From positions 4,588,001 to 4,652,000 of the forward strand of contig OZ004592.1 of NCBI GenBank assembly GCA_963924555.1: 64,000 nt of DNA. Direction: 5' to 3'. Under the pieces are notes generated by a model. It worked only from the letters and a program-made list of their open reading frames with translations, was not told the origin of the DNA and ran no database searches. Below are positions 11,124 through 21,100 of the stretch, in pieces; positions within the stretch are counted from its first letter, which is position 1, and each line of letters starts with the position of its first letter. Source of the stretch: Crambe crambe (lineage: Eukaryota; Porifera; Demospongiae; Poecilosclerida; Crambeidae). Made by a program: the position numbers and the translations under genes.

Positions 11124-14100
11124 ATGGGTAGTAGATATTTTGGAGGAATACAAGGGTAAGTTAGTCTAGCTCTAACTGCAGGATGTAGTAAGATAATGCT
11201 GTTTTTCAATCTTTTAGTGGAGGGACAGGATCTGATGCAGTCATCCTCAGCGAGCAGGGAGAAGTGGTGGGCAGAAGCACTGGACCTGGTACAAATCCAT
11301 GGGTGTGTAATTCTTCACACTTTGCTCTCTTTGGTGGTGGGGGGTTAGCTGCCTATTTGAATACATCAGAATGTTGCCAGCATTGAGAGACCTGTCATGC
11401 AAGAGGTGTGGTCAGTGTTCTTTGGTATCATGTTGGAATTAGAGCAATCGTAGATTTATGTATCAACTTCTCTGTAGCTAAAACAAACATGCTGTGTTAC
11501 CATGTGACAGCACTATGTTATCAATTCTGGTCCTATTCCGCTACTTCATTTTTTGGCTTGGACACTGCATGCATTGAAGAGTCTTCAAGGCCAGAGCAAT
11601 ATTGTCTGGACATAGTGCCTGATGATAACACTAATCCCTGATGATAACCCTAATCCCTGATGATAACACTAATCCCTGATGATAACACTAATCCCTGATG
11701 ATAACACTAATCCCTGATGATAACACTAATCCCATAGCTACTAATACACATTTGATTAGACAGAGGCACGAGTTGACCAGACATGTGGGGAAAATGGCCG
11801 GAAGATGTCCTGTGTCAGGCTGTTATTTTGAGCACTGGAAGAGCTAGACCAGAAATCACGAAATCACCTTGCCCACTTTAGCTACAATGTAGTTGATGAA
11901 AAACATGCAGGGTTTATTATGACACTCTGAATGTGCAAATGTAGACATGATTGCCTTAACCCCTTACTTGTGTACACACACACCCCAGGGCTTCATTTTC
12001 ACACCACTATGTGACACACAATGCATCGTTGCTGATACTGGTATGTACCTATTGATGGTATCTTGTATTCAATCTCCATGCACTTTGAACCATTGAGTGT
12101 TCAAGAAACCCATATAAACGAGGTCATGATTTCTCAATGGGACCACTGTAGAGATCCTCATATCAAGGGGTTTAGAACCATCAATGGTTGTTTTCACTTG
12201 AATCACCATTTTTAATAGGACTAGAGCCCCCATGTTGGACCACGTATGGGACTAGAGCCCCCATGTTGGACCACGTATATAGTTAAGGATCCCCACATTA
12301 TAGAGTAATGGCTTGATTATGCAAATAGTGTTGTGACAGTTTATCACCCAACTCACTCACAGACAATAGGCTTCTCTGAGTGTGTGACTATATTGGGAGA
12401 GATGGTTGTTCGAGCCAAGCAGGATGCCGGGATCGATCCTTCACAGCCTTTGGAATCTCTGGTAGGTATTATGTGTGATGCTTGGGGGGGAGGGGGGGGG
12501 GGGATCCCTTCCCCTTCAATTTTGATCTGAGTACACAGTGGGACCTTAATGCATCATGGCCTCCAATGAGAGGATAACCAACCTCCCTATAAGGAACAAA
12601 ACAGTTGGTCCCTTGTCCCTGCTAGCTATTTCCTTTCAAACCACATCTGGTATTTGACTCTGCAAATCTTCAAGTCCTTGCTTATTATAGATATGATTTT
12701 TAGTCATGTAGTGTTTACTCTGATTACAGGGAATGTCTCTGAGTGGTGGAGAAATGAAAGAAGCACAGGACAGGATCAGTGCAGATATCCAGTCAAGCTT
12801 CCCCAACACCAGCAAGAATTATCATGTTTGCACAGACACATTTGGATCCATTGCTACAGCCTTCCCCAATGGTTAGTCTATTACTTTGATGACCTTTACC
12901 ATACTGTCAATTGCTTGGTTTGATGACCCTTTACCATGTCATTAGAGACCCTTGTCCTATGCAGGTGGCATGGTAGTAATATCAGGAACTGGATCAAACT
13001 GCCAACTGCTGAATCCTTCTGGTGGGGATTCCCCTCGATCAGGGGGGTGGGGGCATATGCTAGGAGATGAAGGATCAGGTACAAAATGTCCTTATTTTAC
13101 CTGCACACATATACCACTTAACTTAAAATGTAGAACCTTCTAGTAATAATTTCTTACAATATCAATTCACAAACCTCTACATCGAGCACATGATGTATAT
13201 CTAATGATACTGTGTAACCCCTTGCAGCATACTGGGTGTCCCATGCAGCCCTCAAGACTGTATATGACCATGAGGATGGTTTTACCAAGTCACCACATGA
13301 TATTACACCAGTCCGAAACGCAATATTCACCATGTTCAATGTGAGACTAAAAATAAACCTAGCTAGCTCGAGATGAGAGCAACCTCTATAGTGGCCACCA
13401 TTGGGGAGTGAAGTTTTGTCAGTGTCCCTGTCTCAGGGTTTTATGTTGTTGTTATTTTTGTTTGTTTGTTTGTTTGTTTTCAAAGTACTATGATCTAGTC
13501 AGGACCGAGGAGAGTGGCCACAATAGGCAATGTGGCCACTCATCAGAGGTGGCCATTGTGAGGGGGTTTCACTATAATGATAGACAATCATTTTCCACAG
13601 ATGAATGACAGATATGATATTTTACCACACATCTACGAGAAATTCGAGAAGAACAAGATTGCGAAGCTGTGTGTGGAGTTGGCAGCATGTAGGTTTGAAT
13701 TACGTATTATGTTGATAAAATGTTCTTCATTTGTAATACGTACCTCAATTTAGTTTATTGTATGTGTGTGTGTGTGTATGTATATGCAGTGGCCAGCACG
13801 CAGAAAGATCCTCTTGCTCTCCATCTCTTTCACAATGCTGGTGTGCAGCTGGGTAGGCATGTGAAGGCTCTCATACCTAAAGCTGATAAAGTGAGTTCAT
13901 GGGCTCCATGCATGTTAACATTATACAAAGGGGGCTGGCTACTTTTGATAGTGCTCACCATAAGGCTTAATTGCTATATGAACACTATGTAATAAATTAT
14001 GCTCTGCATCATGTTTTTCTTTGGAGTGAGTGTGATCCTATGTATTCACGTGAATGGATGGATCTTTGTTCTCCTCCCTCCTGCATCATCCTGGCCTGGC

Positions 14101-14812
14101 CCCCAGTCCATATAGCTGGAGAAATGACCAATACTTTCTTGGAAATAACAGCACATTTACTGGCCGAAGTTCCCCATTTTCCTACATAACAGCTATGGGA
14201 TTGGAACTATCATCAGTTACCTGTAACCATGTCTGAACTACATACATGCTTAGTCATATATAAAGCTTACGTATGTACATCATGTGCTCAAAATACACTG
14301 ACCAAAAAAAAAACAACACCTTCCAGCCTATTTCCCTATCCTTACTTTTATCTCTGTGAGAGTGGAACTACATACATAAGGTATTCAGAGATCATTTCCC
14401 TGCAGAGTCTGCTGGAGGAGTCTGGTGGTCTCAAGATTGTTGCCATCGGCTCAGTCATGACAAAAGCTTGGGATCTTCTAAAGGAAGGTAAATTAGCTCA
14501 GACAGTATGTGCCTTCACCAGCACATGTGTGCCTTCACAAGCACATGTGCGCCTTCACCAGCATGAAGCTGTACATGTGTGCCTTCACCCACCAAGCCAG
14601 TACAGTCAATCACACAACTCTTAATTTACTCAGGTTTCATGGAAGCTCTGAGTGGAGAGGGAATAGAATTCACGCTTGTGATGCTGAAGGAAGGCGTGTC
14701 CTCAGCAATCGGGGGAGCTGCATTAGGGGCAAGGGCTGCAGGTTTGTCACTGACCCTGGACTATGCTTCCAACACCACTGTCCTCTTCCATTACAAACCT
14801 TATAATATGTGA
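11124..14812 (+). CDS. NAGK: N-acetyl-D-glucosamine kinase
   Basis: Ten exons with consistent phases: 11124-11155, 11218-11302, 12363-12461, 12730-12871, 12965-13078, 13228-13340, 13601-13688, 13790-13890, 14406-14487 and 14634-14812. They encode 344 residues, the same length as human NAGK. The enzyme phosphorylates GlcNAc to GlcNAc-6-phosphate in amino-sugar salvage (cytosolic, ASKHA fold). Family features seen: N-terminal phosphate loop [21 protein letters not shown], the [15 protein letters not shown] region, the [10 protein letters not shown] phosphate-binding segment, [15 protein letters not shown], the [11 protein letters not shown] helix, KIVAIGSV, and C-terminal [11 protein letters not shown]. 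All expected blocks are present and uninterrupted. It is divergent with the TDRD1-like gene. Confidence 0.95.
11618..11732. repeat. 19-bp minisatellite, 6 copies
   Basis: Six head-to-tail copies of CCTGATGATAACACTAATC lie in NAGK intron 2; one copy has CCC for CAC. A separate 31-bp unit (GACTAGAGCCCCCATGTTGG...) occurs twice at about 12218-12279 in the same intron. Confidence 0.95.
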
Positions 14813-15619
14813 AAATTCCCAATGCAAATTTAGAGGATTTGACTTTATATTGAAGTCACAGGTGTATGAATAATTTGCATAAGTGTGTTGTCAACTTTTA
14901 TAGAAAAGAACACTTTGGAAGTACAGAATTTTACATACATTTTTGTACAATTATCATGGCTAGATACCTGAATGCAAGATTAAATTTAAGTTTGAACGTA
15001 ATGTATACATATTTCATTTGTGGGTATGAATAATATCAAAACAGTTGGAGCTGTGGTTTGCCATAGATTGCTCTCCCTGCATCAAGGCTTTTTTGCACAT
15101 TCCTCATAAGATGAGGCTACCATCCTCTATCTGGACTGTCACTATACTTCTCTATCAATACATACATGACAAGTGGACTCTTTACCACTTAAGATTTTAA
15201 TACATGTCATTCTTTTCCCCTGTCTCTTTGTAGCAGTGATGTAGCCTTGAATGTGCCGAGCAAGGCATGCAATGTTCTCCTTGTGTAGGAGGCACTCTCA
15301 AACAGAAATCATCACTGTTTGGCAATTGTCCACAGCTATGGGTTAAAGCACAGTTGGTCACATGATTGCCTGAAATTTAGCACAATGCTACAACCAATTA
15401 GCTTATCTGATTTTTATTGCATGACACGTGTATAATGATATGTAAATATTAATAGAAATAGCCAGTGTCAGGGTAAGATTGCAGCTTTGCAGGGTTAATA
15501 AAAATTATAACTTATTCTAGATTAGCTAACTAAATCAAAATGAAACTGCCTTTTTTGTTTCAATGAACAGTTATTTGCTGGAGTTTTTTCTTGCAATTAT
15601 TAGTAAAATATTTATGTAT
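14813..15619. other. Spacer downstream of NAGK, no gene seen
   Basis: AT-rich sequence without a supported ORF, RNA gene or recognisable repeat. It probably includes the NAGK 3' UTR. Confidence 0.6.
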
Positions 15620-15853
15620 TCATATATTGTCAGCATAATTGTCATTCACAAACCCCACTCCCTCTTCTCCGTGGCCAAAACAGCAACAGCTAGTGTCTGG
15701 TCCGATGGGGCAGACAGTCTGACAGCACCACCATAGTGCCATCAGGGGTATGCTAATTGGACATGTCAAGCAAATGAAGAGCCACATGAGACAGTTGCAG
15801 AGGTCATAACACCACAGGCCATCTTCTCCTCCCAATCCTTCCAAACCTTCCAT
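15620..15853 (-). CDS. Possible small Cys-rich membrane protein, unrecognised
   Basis: A single-exon 77-codon ORF with 11 cysteines. A hydrophobic Cys/Trp-rich centre (LMWLFICLTCPISIPLMALW) is followed by WCCQTVCP and SCCCFGHG. The composition is unlike the random shadow ORFs nearby, and Cys-rich short membrane proteins of this kind exist in many eukaryotes. I do not recognise the family. No introns or neighbours support it, so it could be chance. From 15854 to about 16490 I see nothing else. Confidence 0.35.
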   Translation of the reverse strand: MEGLEGLGGEDGLWCYDLCNCLMWLFICLTCPISIPLMALWWCCQTVCPIGPDTSCCCFGHGEEGVGFVNDNYADNI

Positions 15854-16499
15854 GGTTGTATATCTATAGTTCTTGAGTTTGAGACTTGGCTCTTATTTCT
15901 ATTGATCTCTCTGGTGTGAGCCTATACCTATAATGGATATCATTTAGCTGTATGACAATGAATCTTAATATCATGTTCATCATTCCATATCTCACCTTTT
16001 ATCCTTCAGACCTGGGCTGTGCTTCTATCTATAGCTACACTTAGAGCCTGACTTAGTACAAAAGCTAGTTGCAAATTATATCAATGTAGCTACCTATGAC
16101 TAATAGATATCATTTTCATTGCATTAGCTAGCTAACTCTTCTGACTGCAGCTACAGTAGCTACAGTCTTGCTCACTGCAATAATATAGTGCTCATCTGAG
16201 TTTTTTTGTTTTATTGCTATACTATTGGGCAAGCATAATGTACTGTGTATGAGAACAGCTCTTTGTTCTCTTTCACAGCTGCATTTAATTAGCATCAGAC
16301 ATTTCCTGACTGTAGTTACAGCTGTTGTGCTCTTTAGAAAATTTCACGGTACATTATGAAAGACTAGTAGTAGTTTAAGTGTTGTAATAGGATATCTGTT
16401 CTCAACCTTTAAACTTTAATTGCTGTATTTTAAACAGCTATTGACCACTTCTTAAACATTCCCACAAGTCAGATGCATAGGGGTAGGAACAGGGGGTAT

Positions 16500-16726
16500 C
16501 CCTCCCCATCTGATTCCAGCTTCATTTTTAATGGGTGAGGAATTGACATTAGGCATAGGGGAAGAACCCTGCATAGCTAAGCTACCTAACAAGAATCACC
16601 TGTAAGCCCGTTTTCAGTTCTGTAATATTTATATGTAAAGCAAAACTCTTAATCAGGTTCATGCATGTGGTACAACCTGAGGTTCATAAGTATGCCACAA
16701 GACTATGCCCAAAATGAACCACACCC
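16500..16726 (+). pseudogene. Decayed relic of the DUF4139 gene 3' end
   Basis: Bases 16652-16697 (AATCAG/GTTCATG...GTGGTACAACCTGAGGTTCA) resemble the acceptor and start of the terminal DUF4139 exon at 24428-24475. Bases 16698-16722 (CACAAGACTATGCC..CAAAATGAACC) resemble that exon's end (CACAGGACTATGTCC..CCAAAATAAACC). The middle is deleted. Upstream, about 16523-16572 (TTTTAATGGGTGAGGAA..GACATTAGGCATAGGGGAAGAA) matches the last intron of DUF4139-A near 24270-24326. It lies just 3' of CUB-like copy 1, as DUF4139-A's last exon does relative to copy 2. Confidence 0.7.
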
Positions 16727-16807
16727 TTTAAGACATCCTGATAATTATTATTCTTGTTAGCGATTTGAAGATAATTTAGCACACAGTAAGTTACAATAGC
16801 TAATAAT

Positions 16808-17877
16808 TCAGGAGGAGTAGTTACCAGTTTCAGTTTGAATTGGAATCACTGATACATCACCAGGATGATCAACTGGTGTTGATTCTGGTGTTGGTTCTGA
16901 TGACTCCGATGTTGGTTCTGGTGACTCCGATGTTGCTTCCGGTGTTGACTCTGGTGTTGATTCTGGTGTTGATTCCAGTGTTGCCTCCGGTGTTGGTTCA
17001 GGTGTTGGTTTGGGTGTTGGTTCTTGCTCTGTTGTTTTGCAGCTGGCTTGGATTTTATACTTGCCCATATCATTGAGGTTGTCGTTACTCCACAAAACTG
17101 CATAGAAGTTAGAAGAAAGGATGGTGCTGTAAGCCATTGGATCCATGATCTCTTCACCACAAGCTGCTTCATTACAGGCTCTCTACGAGAGGGAACGTGA
17201 AAAGATAAGTAATCCAAGCAATCTTCAGCATCGGAAAGACTAGTGGTTTGAATAATATTGGGTTCCAACTCCACCATTTCTTGTGAGCAGTTGAGGGATA
17301 TGTTATAGATGCACAGGTTCCTGTTGAAGTAGGCACCATGGGGGCTGCTCCTGTTGAACCCAGGAGAGGCTATCATTACAGATCGGGTTAAGGAATCAAG
17401 TGGGAACAGTGTGCCATCAAGTTGTACTCTGTGTCGCAGGGCACACTTCAAGGTCTTTTTTGGACCACATTCATCAGCAATCCTCCACCTGAAGCACTTC
17501 ATGGTACTACATGTGTACACAAAATCAATTACTCAGCTGGCTATATAGTACTAGCTAGCTATATCATTCCCCTCCCCTCAGACCTCTCAATCTGAACACA
17601 TGATTTTAGCTATACATCACTCAATTCTTTGAATTATGATGAAAACCCTTACTCTACATCAGTCTGAGTAATCTTACTTCTCCTTAACACGTGGCAGACA
17701 GTCATCATACAGTCCGACTTCAGTATCATAGTGGACTCTCCACACTTCATCAGGATCTTTCTCCCTGCAGTCTCTGAACTTTCCCTTACCAATTTTGCAA
17801 GGGCATATTGATTGAGACTCTGACTGCACTAACCAACTGGCTGTGCAGAGGAGTATGACAGTGAGAAACTTTATCAT
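16808..17877 (-). pseudogene. Secreted CUB-like protein, copy 1 (single-base frameshift)
   Basis: Exon 1 (17877-17678) encodes a signal peptide (MIKFLTVILLCTASWLVQS) and a Cys-containing CPCKIGKGKFRDC segment. Exon 2 (17506-16808) encodes a CUB-like domain. Compared with copies 2 and 3, one base is missing near 17163-17167. KQLCGAEIMDP therefore becomes KQLVVKRSWIQ, and a conserved Cys is lost. The original frame resumes as MDPMAYSTILSSNFYAVLW and ends in a Thr/Pro/Glu-rich tail (stop at 16808); the shifted frame is also open, ending at 16846 in an Asn/Gln/His-rich tail. It may be a pseudogene, an allele, or a sequencing or assembly error. It is divergent with DUF4139-A. Confidence 0.75.
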
Positions 17878-18049
17878 GATTCTGAAGATTTAGACAGAAG
17901 GTTTTGTCCTCTTGTCTTTTAAAGCAGCAGCTGAGCCATCCCAACCGCAGTATCACTATCAGTTTTCAGCATAGATACAATCGACGGTTTCAATGATATT
18001 GTAGTGGTGTAATGGTTGATTTTGAAGCAGCAACTCCCCGCATTTCAGT

Positions 18050-18061
18050 ACGCATGCGCAG
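18050..18061. promoter_or_regulatory. CGCATGCGCA motif upstream of DUF4139-A
   Basis: An NRF-1-like half-palindrome (18051-18060) lies about 75 bp before the ATG of DUF4139-A and in the 258-bp divergent spacer to CUB-like copy 1. DUF4139-B has the same motif about 100 bp upstream. Confidence 0.4.
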
Positions 18062-18135
18062 TTCAAGAAGGTAACCGGGTACGGGTCGTCGAGATAGTGT
18101 CAGCCACGCCCAAACTGACAGCTAGCTAGCTAGCT

Positions 18136-21100
18136 ATGCCGGAGTTAGAGAAACTCGCGTTCCCTGGACACAAGGGGGTCCAAGTGCTGAAGAGGGAAGT
18201 GAGAGAGTGTACCATAGAGTCAGTAGTGGTGTACAAAGACAGGGCTGAAGTCAAGAGGGCAGTGCCACTCACCCTAGCTGCTGGGGAGAATGAGGTCGTT
18301 GTCTGTGGTCTGGCCGAGTGTGTGGATAAGGAATCTATCAGGTTAGCTAGTTAGCACAGTATTTGTACCACCCACTCCTTCCTCCTCCCCATCTCACTAC
18401 TCCTTGAGTTCATCCATCACTCTGTGGCTTCACTTTCTTTCTAGGGTTGAAGGTAAAGGTAAGGCTGTGATAACTGACGTGATCTACTCCAGTAAGACCA
18501 CATCAGAGGAGAAACAGTCCTCCCCTGGATCCAAGGAAGAATACGAGGCATTAAAGGTAACTCAGTTTCACTATTATTACCTTGATGCTGAAAATCTGTT
18601 TCCAAGCATGACCACACCCATACGCCAACAATTTATTGAAGTGCTCTGGAGGAGTTTTTTTTTATAGACATGGGCTTTATTCATTGTATCTTATTTTATA
18701 TTTTAGGATGAGGAAAACAAGTGCCGTGTGGAACTGCAGCATGCCGAGTTCAAAGAACAAGTATTGAAGAGTGAAAAGGACCTACTGAGCCAGTTTGCTA
18801 ACCACATCTCTACTATTCACTCCATCAAGGTTAGCACCCCTCACCCTCTCTGTACAATACGTAGAAATGAACGTTTTCCTTAACTTGATGTTTGTACGTA
18901 GGGAGAAGACGACAGTCTCTCTCAACTGGTGGACAGTGACAATGTGGCTGCAGTCTTTGAGTTCTTTGAGAAATACGAGGTCAAAATTTAATTTAATAAC
19001 CCCAGCAATGTGTTAATCCTGTTCAATACCCCCACTCTTTTTCCATGTTATCTTCAGGCCAAAGTAGCTGATCTGGATGCTCGCCTCTCAACAGTGGCCC
19101 AGGACAAAGCTACCATGAAGGAGAAGATTGCTGTCCTTCAGGCCAATGCAGATAAAATCAATCCAAACAGAAAGGAAACCTCTACCAAAACTCTCCGGTA
19201 ACTAAGCAGAGCTAAGCCTTGCATGGAACTAAGTGTGAAGCTCCAAAATTAGATCTCAGTTTCTACCATTGTGACACAGTAGTACTAGATGATGGTCCTA
19301 ATCCCACTGTTGGGAATTTAACCAGAGTCTCGTGCCAGACTGTTGTTGCTGAAACAATGTCGGTTCATATAATGCTCCTACAATATTTCCTATACATTTA
19401 CCACATCTAGAACCATCCATGTGGGATTAAATGCTCCTGCTGAGACTGAGGCGGTCCTGTACCTGTCCTATGTGGTGAGCAATGCCTCCTGGAACTCGGC
19501 CTATGATGTCAGAGTCTTCACCAAAGATCAAGCCATGAAGGTAATGCTGCACAATCACGTAAAATCTTGGAAAACTTTTTCACATACTTGGGATATTCCG
19601 TGTTATAGCATGTTATCATTGGGACCCACCCATATGGACTCTCCATATAGAGGTTTTTGCATCTCATATGTGCATGTAAGAGGTTATGTACATTACGTGG
19701 CTACTATTCTGGCTACTATTCGGAGTTCAGAGGTTGGGAGGGCAGACTGACAGTGATATTGTGGCTTGTTGGTGGAACCTTCACATACAGCTAGGCTTGT
19801 ATTCATTTTCACCACACCTCTTCACGTGGCTATGTGCTTAATCAGCATTTTTCATCAAGAAAATGAAATTAAAGTTACTTACTAATACAAGAAAATCCAG
19901 TTATTTTAGGATAGAGAAGAGACAGATAGGCTACATATTGTGGTAGAAAGTTACAAGCCTTAATTAGAACTACCATTGCTGTAACATCGGCCACCTGGCA
20001 GTTGGGGACTTTACAAGTTAAACTATATCTGATTTTCAATCAATCATAGCAACAACGTATCCATGAATCCATACAATTTCAATGCAGACTTACTGTTCTA
20101 ATCACTGCTGTCACTTCAGGTTCAGTATTACGGACTGATCAAGCAGCAAACTGGAGAGGACTGGGAAAATGCTAAGATATCTCTCTCCACTGCCCAGCCC
20201 AGCATCGGAGGCTCGGCTCCCCACCTTCCAACAAAAATCATTCGCTTCAAGAGATACATTTACTTCAAGAGAAGTCCTGTCCTTCGGAGAGCCGCAGGTA
20301 ATATGTTGGTATAATATGGAGTGCTTCAAAGAACTGGATTGGAATCCATTTCTTTATTACAGCTAGTAACTGTCAGAACCAAATTTCTGAGCGTAATATA
20401 CAATACATATGCACTAGGTATAGGTTAGATCACGACAGTGAGTTGACTACGAGGTTTACAATAGATACAGAGCCAGAGGTGTCAAGTAGTCACGATCTAA
20501 CTGACTTAGACGATAGTATTATTGTCTCATGGCAACCACAGGTCTCTAAATTAAAATTTAAGTAGTGGACACTTGCAGGCCTAGCAAGAGCCTCAAAAAA
20601 ATAGGCCTTGGAACGAGGCTAGTGGTTACTACATGATATAGTTACCTCATTAATTACTCATGTTATTGTCTAATGCATGCATTGACTGTTATATTGATTA
20701 GTGAACTCCTTCTCTCGAGGACCTGCTATGAATGAATATGATCCTACCATAGTAAGTAATCAAGGAGTATGACCCTACCGTTGTAAGTAATCAAGGAGTA
20801 TGACCCTACCATAGTAAGTAATCAAGGAGTATGACCCTACCATAGTAAGTAATCAAGGAGTATGACCCTACCATAGTAAGTAATCAAGGAGTATGACCCT
20901 ACCATAGTAAGTAATCAAGGAGTATGACCCTACCGTTGTAAGTAATCAAGGAGTATGACCCTACCATAGTAAGTAATCAAGGAGTATGACCCTACCGTTG
21001 TAAGTAATCAAGGAGTATGACCCTACCGTTGTAAGTAATCAAGGAGTATGACCCTACCATAGTAAGTAATCAAGGAGTATGACCCTACCGTTGTAAGTAA

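Noticed and set aside
16840..17076. Plus-strand hydrophobic ORF rich in Leu/Val (78 codons)
   Set aside because: It is the antisense of the CUB1 Thr/Pro/Glu repeat; its composition is explained by the repeat.
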